A DNA stretch of 20,750 bases from a bacterium (GTDB lineage: Bacteria > Patescibacteriota > Minisyncoccia > UBA6257 > 2-01-FULL-56-20), in assembly GCA_021817655.1 (NCBI GenBank), contig JAKAGE010000007.1, positions 1 to 20,750 of the forward strand. The letters run 5' to 3'. Below the pieces are notes generated by a model. The model saw only the letters and a list, made by a program, of their open reading frames with translations. It was not told the origin of the DNA and searched no databases. The position numbers and the translations under genes are program-made. Below, one piece after another: positions 14,581 to 20,750 of this stretch (position 1 is the stretch's first letter; every line of letters begins with the position of its first letter).

Positions 14581-15675
14581 TCAAAAAGATTTTATAGCAA
14601 CCAACACATCCTCCCACTCTTTAGCTAACTTTTCCCAGTCAAATATCGCTTCGGCTTTTTTTCTTGCGGCTGTAGTTATGCGTGAACGAAACGTCAAATC
14701 ATCTAATAATTTTTGGATTGCGCGCCCAAAATCGTCTCTCTCGCTCTCGCCAACTCCAATAAGAATTCCATCAACGCCATTATCAATAAGCTCGGCGGGT
14801 CCGTAGTGGTCGCTAGCGACAACGGGGCATCCAGAAGCCATTGCTTCAGCAACGACCATGCCGAATCCTTCATACAATGAAGGGAAGCAAAAAACATCAG
14901 TCGATGCAAGCAGTGTCCCTAAATCTTCCCTTTCAACCTGCGGAAGATGACAAACGTTTTGCAATGAATTAATTCTATGAGTCAAATCATATTCTGAACT
15001 TTTTGCGCCGACCAAGATAAAATTAACCTGAGAAACTTTTCCCGCCAAATCGAGCACTAAATCAGGGCGCTTTCGTTCAATAAGGGAACCAATATATAAT
15101 ACCGTCGGCCTTGAAAAATCAATTTTATAGATTTTCGCTAAATATTCTCTATTTCTGTTCATAGGGTTAAACGTTTCCAAATCTACACCATTATAAATTA
15201 CAAAAACAGTCTTTAAATCCCTAAAACGCGCAAAAGAATCTCTGCAATGACGAGCAATTGTAATTATAAAATCAGATCTTTTTGCTAAGAATGACAATGC
15301 AATGTAGAGATAAATATTAAAAGGGAATGGATACCCCAAATAGCTCGGCGGCATAGCGCCATTCATATGTGTCACCACGATCGTTCGGCGAGGTCGAAAA
15401 AAATAAAAAATCAGTTCAAAAGGATCTCCGGTGAGCAAAAGGATGTCAGGCTTTAACTTGTGCATCCAGTATACCTTCTCAAGAAAGACAAGGTATTTAT
15501 TCAATGATTTTGTGGGAATTCTCTTGATCGAACCCTGAAATAGGCTATCCGAATCGGATGTGGTCCAGTAGACTATTCTTTCCGGGGAAAGTCTTTTAAA
15601 AACGTTCAGCCTAATCGTACTGACAGCCTGTGACGGAGAACTGGAAAGCTTAGAAACAGCGAAGATAGAAATCAT
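14581..15675 (-). CDS. Family 4 glycosyltransferase
   Basis: 364-residue GT-B enzyme. Its N-terminal domain is less typical (MISIFAVSKLSSSPSQAVST, with Ser/Thr-rich loop), but the C-terminal domain is clear: VIYNGVDLETFNP (159-171), LYIGSLIERKRPDLVLDL (193-210), HLPQVEREDLGTLLASTDVFCFPS (243-266) and the EX7E pair Glu269/Glu277 in YEGFGMVVAEAMASGCPVVAS. The hydrophobic IYLYIALSFLAKRSDFIITIARHCRDSF area (121-148) is the common membrane-near face. Its ATG shares one base with the TAA of the methyltransferase gene upstream, and its TGA touches the ATG of the next GT2: a tightly coupled chain. Visibly A/T-rich. Confidence 0.93.
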   Translation of the reverse strand: MISIFAVSKLSSSPSQAVSTIRLNVFKRLSPERIVYWTTSDSDSLFQGSIKRIPTKSLNKYLVFLEKVYWMHKLKPDILLLTGDPFELIFYFFRPRRTIVVTHMNGAMPPSYLGYPFPFNIYLYIALSFLAKRSDFIITIARHCRDSFARFRDLKTVFVIYNGVDLETFNPMNRNREYLAKIYKIDFSRPTVLYIGSLIERKRPDLVLDLAGKVSQVNFILVGAKSSEYDLTHRINSLQNVCHLPQVEREDLGTLLASTDVFCFPSLYEGFGMVVAEAMASGCPVVASDHYGPAELIDNGVDGILIGVGESERDDFGRAIQKLLDDLTFRSRITTAARKKAEAIFDWEKLAKEWEDVLVAIKSF

Positions 15676-16580
15676 TATCGTCCGCTTGTCGCATGCTTAT
15701 CTCGCATAAAAATCACATTAGTATAATTTTCACCAAGAGGGATCCCCCTAAAGGGGACTATCTCCCCTTTTTCGAGAGAGACCAGAGAATAGTCAAAGCC
15801 CTTTAAAAATGATCTAATTTTTTCAAACTTTTCCCCTTCCCATGGGCGAATCTCGATGCTAAGCATTGGACCGTTAGAAAGCACATTTTTTGCACCCAGA
15901 AGAACTTCGTATTCCGCTCCCTCTGTGTCTAATTTAATAAAAGATGGGTTTATCTCATTGCTACTACAATAATTGTCGATTGTTGTCGTCTTAACTGTAA
16001 ATTGCTTTACAGCTTCTACCTCGGGAGCGACCAGCGTATTAAAAACAGAGAATTCGTCACCGCAATCATTAAACTCGGCCACCCCATCCTCTTTCCAGAG
16101 AGCGTTTTGATTTATCGAAATATTTTTCTTATCACGGACGTTTTTCTCCAAAAATTTAAACGTGGATGGCGTTGGCTCAAAAGCATGGACTTCTTTAGTA
16201 ATTGCGCCCGCAAGTAATGAATAAAATCCCACATGTGCGCCTCCGTCAAAAAAAACATCTTCTGGCCCTAATGTGTTTACGAGAAATTTTATCAAATTCA
16301 ATTCTTCTCCATCGAAAAACCCCCACAGGAAAACAGGGGAAATCGCGGCCAAACTCCCTCTTAGCGTACCTCCCCAGAAAGTACGAGCTGTCACGTCGGG
16401 TAGTTGAAACCCTAAACGGTGACATTTCTTAGCCAATGTTATAAAGGAAGATTTAAAAAAATGGCGTGAAAACCTCGCCTGTCTGGATGTAGGCATAAAA
16501 AAATCGATATCGTATGATGCGCCGATAATTCGATCGAGATCTTTCTTTATTGAATGATTGTCCCGCTGAAAATTCGCCAT
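15675..16580 (-). CDS. FkbM-family SAM-dependent methyltransferase (copy a)
   Basis: 301 residues. An N-terminal region of about 100 residues without clear motif precedes a class-I methyltransferase domain. Motif I is VFFDGGAHVGFYS (109-121, Asp112). HAFEPTPSTFKFLEKN (132-147) carries the acidic residue that holds the ribose of SAM (Glu135). FIKLDTEGAEYEVLLGA (214-230) is the FkbM hallmark (Asp218, Glu220, Glu223). FkbM enzymes O-methylate sugars and similar hydroxyls; here a hydroxyl on the surface glycan is likely. It ends in a TAATG overlap with the next GT4 and starts 38 bp behind the GT11 gene. TATATT lies 4 bp before the ATG, a possible internal promoter. Confidence 0.9.
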   Translation of the reverse strand: MANFQRDNHSIKKDLDRIIGASYDIDFFMPTSRQARFSRHFFKSSFITLAKKCHRLGFQLPDVTARTFWGGTLRGSLAAISPVFLWGFFDGEELNLIKFLVNTLGPEDVFFDGGAHVGFYSLLAGAITKEVHAFEPTPSTFKFLEKNVRDKKNISINQNALWKEDGVAEFNDCGDEFSVFNTLVAPEVEAVKQFTVKTTTIDNYCSSNEINPSFIKLDTEGAEYEVLLGAKNVLSNGPMLSIEIRPWEGEKFEKIRSFLKGFDYSLVSLEKGEIVPFRGIPLGENYTNVIFMRDKHATSGR

Positions 16581-16618
16581 GGAGAATATATCTTATTTTT
16601 CACAATAAAGCACTAAAG

Positions 16619-17497
16619 TCAAATTCTTATCCAGGAAGTGGGGGTTAAGTCTTTCGTATTAACCCTATCGTCTAAAAACCATCTCTGCGGAGCAATAATA
16701 ACTTTATTAAGGCTAGGACTTAGCCAAGCTGCCCACCATCCGAAACTGCTATTGGGGATAATAAAATGCCCGCAACTTTTCATAAGCTCTAAATAGAATT
16801 GGAACTTATCCCCGGCATATTCGTGTCCAATAAATTCATAGGGGTATTTAAATTTCAAATTATTTTTACACCATTCTATATCATCTGAAAACACAAACAA
16901 TGATAATTGTTTTTCTTTCCGGGCAATAATTTCTATTCCTTTATCAAAATATTCCTGCCCAAGCGTTCCATGGAAAGGATTGCTGACGAAATCAGCGCGC
17001 CGCACATTAATACACACAGAGCTCAAAGACATTATTTTATCCCGAAGCGCCTCGGCATTTTTCGGAAGTTTTTCACGAATCTCGAAATCCTTTTTAATAA
17101 TATCGGCATATGCCTCAAAGTATTTGGGGCTTTGCCAGTATCCCTCGAGATATGTTCCGTCGCTCAGTTTTAAAATTTCGGGGTCGAACTGGAACTGTTT
17201 TTCTTTGCCTGGATTTTTTACTATCTTCTTCCTGAACGAATCCGCAAAAAGTGCCGGCCTCCCATTGAAATATTTTCTATATAAAAGTGGAATTTCTTTC
17301 CGTTCTGCTATCAAAATATTCGTCTTAAAAATATCGAGGTCATAATTTCTAAACACAAATCCCCCCCTCGGCGTGCGGTCGAGTAAAAATGTGGTATCCA
17401 CCTTAACGATCGATTTATTTTTTAAGGCGAGCGTACGACCCAAGGCATACTGGAACATCTGATTTCCCAGCCCCCCCTCTAGCCGTACCAAGATCAT
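16619..17497 (-). CDS. GT11 (alpha-1,2-fucosyltransferase-like) glycosyltransferase, copy a, variant motif
   Basis: 292 residues. GT11 enzymes move L-fucose from GDP-Fuc onto galactose-type acceptors. The start is the family's [24 protein letters not shown]; also visible are [11 protein letters not shown] (117-127), [14 protein letters not shown] (201-214) and [13 protein letters not shown] (248-260) near the end. The donor-site motif normally written HxRRxD reads Asn164-Val-Arg-Arg-Ala-Asp169: both arginines and the Asp remain but the His is Asn. The gene is A/T-rich, in contrast to its paralogue at 19553, with which it aligns without gaps over the first 58 residues. Its ATG overlaps the epimerase stop as ATGA. 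Fucose is the textbook donor; GDP-L-galactose is an alternative (see findings). Confidence 0.9.
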   Translation of the reverse strand: MILVRLEGGLGNQMFQYALGRTLALKNKSIVKVDTTFLLDRTPRGGFVFRNYDLDIFKTNILIAERKEIPLLYRKYFNGRPALFADSFRKKIVKNPGKEKQFQFDPEILKLSDGTYLEGYWQSPKYFEAYADIIKKDFEIREKLPKNAEALRDKIMSLSSVCINVRRADFVSNPFHGTLGQEYFDKGIEIIARKEKQLSLFVFSDDIEWCKNNLKFKYPYEFIGHEYAGDKFQFYLELMKSCGHFIIPNSSFGWWAAWLSPSLNKVIIAPQRWFLDDRVNTKDLTPTSWIRI

Positions 17498-18555
17498 GTA
17501 GCGGAGTGATTAACCGCCGAACGTACCAGTTCCTCGATGATCGCATCAATATCGTACTGATATCTCCAGTCTGGATAATGTGCTTTAAATTTGCTGACGT
17601 CAGAAATATACCAGATATGATCTCCTTTGCGTGGCTCATCCAGATACTCGGTGACGGCCTTCTTCCCTGAAATTTTTTCGGCCTTTTCAAAGGCTTCCAG
17701 CATCGAACAATTGGAGTGTCGACTTCCGCCCATGTTATAAACCTCCCCCGAACGCGGTTTTAGATAAAATTGATAAAATGCATTGATAAGATCGACGGAA
17801 TGGATGTTGTCCCGAACCTGCTTTCCTTTGTATCCGAATATTCGATATTTCTTCCCGGAGACAACGCACTTTACTAAATAGTTCAGGAATCCATGCAATT
17901 CAACACCGCGATGAAAAGGCCCCGTAAGGCATCCGCCACGGAAAAGCGCCGTTTTCATCCCAAAATATTTACCATATTCCTGCACCATAACGTCTGCAGC
18001 GACCTTAGAAGCGCCGAAGACGCTGTGTAGTGTCTGATCGATACTCATGGTCTCATCTATTCCTTGCTCGTACTGATGGCCAGGTTGAATTTCCCACCGA
18101 GTTTCTTTTTCTATTAATGGCAGCTCATTTGGCCGATCTCCATAAACTTTATTGGTCGAAGTGAAGATAAAAACGGCATCCGGAGAGTACTTTCGCGTAT
18201 TTTCAAGCATAATAAGCGTCCCCGCCGCGTTCACGGTAAAATCGGTCATCGGCTCCCTGGCCGCCCAATCATGAGAAGGTTGTGCGGCGGTATGGATGAC
18301 GAGATCGAATGGCCCTCGCGAAGAATAAATATCTGCGACCATCTTTTCGTCGCGTATGTCGGTATTAATATAGGAGAAATTCTTGAATCCATCCTTTAGG
18401 CGCTGCACGACCGGTTGAGTATTGCCATCGGCACCAAAAAAATATTGACGCATATTATTATCAATACCCAGAACTTCAAAGTCGTGTCCGCAAAAGAACC
18501 TAACAGCTTCAGAACCTATGAGCCCACCGCAACCCGTAATCAGTACTTTTGGCAT
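17494..18555 (-). CDS. NAD-dependent epimerase, CDP-paratose/tyvelose 2-epimerase-like
   Basis: Extended SDR of 353 residues. The NAD-binding loop is GCGGLIG (8-14). [16 protein letters not shown] (132-147), ETRWE and the substrate-domain [26 protein letters not shown] followed by [19 protein letters not shown] match the pattern of the CDP-paratose 2-epimerase-like group found in many glycan loci. The catalytic Tyr of the YxxxK pair is replaced: the segment reads VFGASK, with Phe180 and Lys184. Ser/Thr133 and Lys are present. A Y-to-F change would remove the usual general base, so either another residue substitutes or the reaction differs. It forms a 4-bp ATGA overlap with the next GT11 and has a TATAAT 11 bp before its start. 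Confidence 0.88.
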   Translation of the reverse strand: MPKVLITGCGGLIGSEAVRFFCGHDFEVLGIDNNMRQYFFGADGNTQPVVQRLKDGFKNFSYINTDIRDEKMVADIYSSRGPFDLVIHTAAQPSHDWAAREPMTDFTVNAAGTLIMLENTRKYSPDAVFIFTSTNKVYGDRPNELPLIEKETRWEIQPGHQYEQGIDETMSIDQTLHSVFGASKVAADVMVQEYGKYFGMKTALFRGGCLTGPFHRGVELHGFLNYLVKCVVSGKKYRIFGYKGKQVRDNIHSVDLINAFYQFYLKPRSGEVYNMGGSRHSNCSMLEAFEKAEKISGKKAVTEYLDEPRKGDHIWYISDVSKFKAHYPDWRYQYDIDAIIEELVRSAVNHSAT

Positions 18556-18566
18556 CTTATTTATAT

Positions 18567-18572
18567 ATTATA
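18567..18572 (-). promoter_or_regulatory. -10 box before the CDP-paratose-epimerase-like gene
   Basis: Perfect minus-strand TATAAT with 11 bp to the ATG at 18555, the same gap as in front of the DedA gene. No clear -35. It would allow an internal transcript with a leader of only about 4-5 nt. Confidence 0.4.
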
Positions 18573-18580
18573 GTTGAAAA

Positions 18581-19513
18581 TTAAACTTTTCCTTTTGCGG
18601 TAAAAACAAAATCATCCTCCCCTCTGCTTAATAACGAACCGACATAATTATTATCTATCGAATCAATCAATACTGGAATTGCTCTCTTGTCTTCCGGATG
18701 ATGATAGGCAGAACAAACAATCGTAGGATGAAATTTCCGAATTGTCTCTTTCGCCCCGGCGAGGACTTCTTTTTCGTAACCTTCAACATCCATCTTAATA
18801 AAGTCAACTCGAATGCCACGCTCTCTCACAAAATCATCAATAGTGGTGATTTTAATTTTTTGTGCCGATGAACCGTCGGGAAATGCCATCCCGCTCCCCT
18901 CAATAGTGCTCGATCCAAGTGCATCTGGCGAAAAATATATATTCTTTTCACCCGGAGCGGCTCCCAATCCTTGTTCTATTACCTCAACCCTGAATGATTC
19001 TGTATTCTCCCTGAGGGCGCTCGCAATAATCGAGACCGGCTCAAAAGCGTATACCGTCGCTCCTCTTAAACTTGCATTCACGGAAAACATTCCTATATTC
19101 GCACCAGCATCGATCACTATGCTGCCCTCTTTGATATAGTCATCAATTTTATACTGATCTAGCATTGTGATTTGATAATAGAAATACAAAAGATCATATC
19201 CTCCCATTGCACTGGATATTGCTGGCCGCATTAAATGGCCCGATGTAATTTCGAGAGTAATATCTTTGAGATCTCCCATAAGCTCAAAATTTTGCTTTTC
19301 GAGGAGCATATTCAATTTCGATCTATCTCCGCGCCAAAAGGGTAGACAAAACCTCAAAAATGCCAGCAATTTTATTTTTCTCTGCTTAAGAAGCATGAGG
19401 GCTTGATATCTCCACGTTATCCCAACTGCAACTTTGTTGGTGAAAAAATACGGAATGCCCTGCTTCCTAAATTTTTTGATGAGTTTCTGGGCTTCGAGGG
19501 TATTAATTTTCAT
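18581..19513 (-). CDS. FkbM-family SAM-dependent methyltransferase (copy b)
   Basis: 310 residues. The first 115 residues are helical and basic without known motifs. The catalytic domain has SIVIDAGANIGMFSV (131-145, Asp135), VYAFEPVSIIASALREN (154-170, Glu158) and FIKMDVEGYEKEVLAGAKETI (238-258, Asp242, Glu244, Glu247), all intact FkbM motifs. It resembles copy a (15675-16580) only in these motifs, so the two probably methylate different hydroxyls or acceptors rather than being a recent duplicate. Strongly A/T-rich. It starts 39 bp behind the GT11 copy b, with a leaderless-type extended -10 box of its own, and ends 25 bp before the epimerase gene. Confidence 0.9.
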   Translation of the reverse strand: MKINTLEAQKLIKKFRKQGIPYFFTNKVAVGITWRYQALMLLKQRKIKLLAFLRFCLPFWRGDRSKLNMLLEKQNFELMGDLKDITLEITSGHLMRPAISSAMGGYDLLYFYYQITMLDQYKIDDYIKEGSIVIDAGANIGMFSVNASLRGATVYAFEPVSIIASALRENTESFRVEVIEQGLGAAPGEKNIYFSPDALGSSTIEGSGMAFPDGSSAQKIKITTIDDFVRERGIRVDFIKMDVEGYEKEVLAGAKETIRKFHPTIVCSAYHHPEDKRAIPVLIDSIDNNYVGSLLSRGEDDFVFTAKGKV

Positions 19514-19519
19514 GAGATT

Positions 19520-19528
19520 ATTTTACCA
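19520..19528 (-). promoter_or_regulatory. Extended -10 promoter, leaderless layout, before FkbM copy b
   Basis: Minus-strand TGG + TAAAAT (5 of 6), then six bases (AATCTC) and the ATG at 19513. Confidence 0.5.
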
Positions 19529-19552
19529 TTATTTTCGACTTAAAAAATAATC

Positions 19553-20452
19553 TTATACCCTAACCCATGCCTCAGGGACAATGCCCTGACCATTTGCCCC
19601 ATTTATCATCCACTTTCCCGGCGCTACCACAATCTTCTCTGGATTCCGGTTCAGCCACGCTCCCCACCAGGAGAACGTGCTGTTCGCGATGATATTGTGT
19701 TTGCAGAGGGACATGAGTCGAAGGTGGAAGCTTGATTTCGGCCCGGCGGACGAATCATCGACGAAGGTCATCGGACCCGCTGACAGTTTAAGATTTTCGC
19801 GGCACCAGGCCTGGTCGTCAGAAAAGACATAGAAATGCGGGTTCGACACCTTTCCCGCCATATACGCCACCGCCCGTTCATAATACGCAAGATCGGTGGC
19901 GCCATAAAGCGCCTGCCCGACCGGCAAGAGATAATCGCCGCGGCGGACATGGATCCCGACGGAATTCGTAGCAGAAATTTCCTCGCCCAACGTTTTTGCT
20001 CCGCCCTCGAGCGGGATGCGAAAACGGAATTCCCGTTCCCGAAGCTCTTCGGCGGCGTCCTCGAAATAGCGCGGGTTTTGCCAGCGGCCCCATAAGAGGA
20101 CGTCTCCCTTGGCGTGCAGGACCTCCGGATCGAATCCCTGCGCTTCGTTCTCTTTGATCAATTTCTGTGTACCCAATGCGTTCCGCGCCGCGATCCCCGT
20201 AAGATCAAGCCCCAGCCATACGCCGGGAATGGGCGCGCGCGACGAGGCTTTTGAAAGCGACGTGAATCGCGGCTCGACCGTGAACACGTCGAGGTCGTAC
20301 GTGCGGTAGGTAAACTGGCGCCGCGGCGTGCGGTCGTTCAGGAATGTCGTATCGAGCGCGAGCGGCGCATTGTTCCGGCGCGCCAGCGCGAACCCCGCCG
20401 CATACTGGAACATCTGGTTCCCCAATCCCCCGCGCAAAAAGACCGTGACCAT
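19553..20452 (-). CDS. GT11 (alpha-1,2-fucosyltransferase-like) glycosyltransferase, copy b
   Basis: 299 residues with all GT11 landmarks: [24 protein letters not shown] at the start, WGRWQNPRYFED (121-132), the intact donor motif His168-Val-Arg170-Arg171-Gly-Asp173-Tyr, FYVFSDDQAWCRENL (207-221) and ANSTFSWWGAWLN (256-268). Two regions around 60-105 are unlike copy a. Unlike copy a it is G/C-rich. A terminator at 20471-20499 separates it from the epimerase upstream, so it is probably the first gene of the long minus-strand operon. TATTTT lies 8 bp before the ATG as a weak -10. Donor is GDP-L-fucose by family rule. Confidence 0.92.
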   Translation of the reverse strand: MVTVFLRGGLGNQMFQYAAGFALARRNNAPLALDTTFLNDRTPRRQFTYRTYDLDVFTVEPRFTSLSKASSRAPIPGVWLGLDLTGIAARNALGTQKLIKENEAQGFDPEVLHAKGDVLLWGRWQNPRYFEDAAEELREREFRFRIPLEGGAKTLGEEISATNSVGIHVRRGDYLLPVGQALYGATDLAYYERAVAYMAGKVSNPHFYVFSDDQAWCRENLKLSAGPMTFVDDSSAGPKSSFHLRLMSLCKHNIIANSTFSWWGAWLNRNPEKIVVAPGKWMINGANGQGIVPEAWVRV

Positions 20453-20470
20453 ATCCCATTAAAATAATCT

Positions 20471-20499
20471 AAAACCGCACTTTTGGCGAGTGCGGTTTT
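20471..20499. terminator. Bidirectional-looking Rho-independent terminator
   Basis: A perfect 10-bp stem, AAAACCGCAC (20471-20480) with GTGCGGTTTT (20490-20499), encloses a 9-nt loop. T-runs follow on both strands. It lies 26 bp behind the stop of the minus-strand epimerase and 18 bp before the GT11 start. Confidence 0.8.
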
Positions 20500-20525
20500 T
20501 CGATTTAGCGCGAAGAGAAACGGGA

Positions 20526-20750
20526 CTATTTTGCCGTGCCGGCCTTTTCCGCCTCGCCTTTAATCCATGCGTATGTCTTCCTCATCCCATCCTCCAATTT
20601 CATGCTCGGTGCCCAGCCGAGCTTTTCGCGGATGAGCCGGTTGTCCGAATTGCGCCCGCGGACACCCAGCGGGCCGGGAATGTGATTGACTGAGAGATTC
20701 TTCCCGCCGATTTTCATTGCCATTTCAGCAAGTCCGTTGATCGTGATCAT
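20526..20750 (-). CDS. GDP-mannose 3,5-epimerase-like SDR, C-terminal 74 residues, cut by window edge
   Basis: Only the end of the protein is in the window. The segment HIPGPLGVRGRNSDNRLIRE followed by KLGWAPSMKLEDGMRKTYAWIK closely follows the C-terminus I know from GDP-mannose 3,5-epimerase (GME): the PxGVRGRNSDN and LGWxPxxxLxDGxxxTYxWI patterns. GME turns GDP-D-mannose into GDP-L-galactose and GDP-L-gulose. Related bacterial NAD-dependent epimerases share the GVRGRNSDN element, so the exact substrate is not certain without the N-terminal part. The reading begins at an ATG at 20750 only by chance; the gene continues right of the window. A terminator follows its stop. Confidence 0.8.
   Translation of the reverse strand: MITINGLAEMAMKIGGKNLSVNHIPGPLGVRGRNSDNRLIREKLGWAPSMKLEDGMRKTYAWIKGEAEKAGTAK

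Overview
The window reads as a stretch of chromosome from a Candidate Phyla Radiation (Patescibacteria) type bacterium. This is an inference. The genes are compact, Shine-Dalgarno sequences are almost absent, many starts sit directly behind an extended -10 box, and there is a very large set of surface-polysaccharide genes with no amino-acid or cofactor biosynthesis. TGA works as a stop codon in several genes (for example those ending at 3855, 4791, 5535, 14581 and 17494), so the Gracilibacteria/SR1 code is excluded. I could not run any search; family names rest on motifs read by eye.

Region 1 (1-1400, all minus strand): the groES-groEL chaperonin operon, with groEL cut by the window edge. It has a near-consensus promoter and a CIRCE operator, which points to HrcA heat-shock control. 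Upstream lie a tRNA-like sequence and a strong hairpin that closes the next operon.

Region 2 (1401-6140, minus strand): a closely packed group. In transcription order it holds a DedA/VTT membrane protein, two family-2 glycosyltransferases, a membrane-anchored DsbA-like oxidoreductase, a small SPW-type membrane protein, a glutaredoxin/NrdH-like protein and a thioredoxin-reductase/AhpF-like flavoprotein. The last four suggest a thiol-disulfide module that links cytoplasmic reduction to disulfide formation outside the membrane.

Region 3 (6206-11815, mostly plus strand): the polyprenyl-phosphate sugar-1-phosphate transferase that starts glycan assembly, an unknown 124-residue protein followed by a 105-bp palindrome, a GalE-like epimerase, an NYN-domain putative nuclease, a minus-strand nucleotidyltransferase and a Wzx-type flippase.

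Region 4 (11840-20750, minus strand): a glycan-building operon, partly with overlapping genes. In transcription order: a GDP-mannose 3,5-epimerase-like end (partial), a terminator, GT11, FkbM methyltransferase, a CDP-paratose-2-epimerase-like SDR, a second GT11, a second FkbM, GT4, GT2, GT4, GT2. Genes between about 13.8 and 19.5 kb are visibly richer in A/T than those on both sides, as expected for an exchangeable serotype-like cassette.

Together, regions 3 and 4 supply the initiating transferase, nucleotide-sugar enzymes, chain-building transferases, methyl decoration and the flippase of a Wzx-type pathway; no Wzy polymerase is seen in the window. The most notable non-coding signal is a repeated promoter layout, TGn + -10 hexamer + exactly 6 nt + start codon, in front of six separate genes. 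It predicts leaderless mRNAs.
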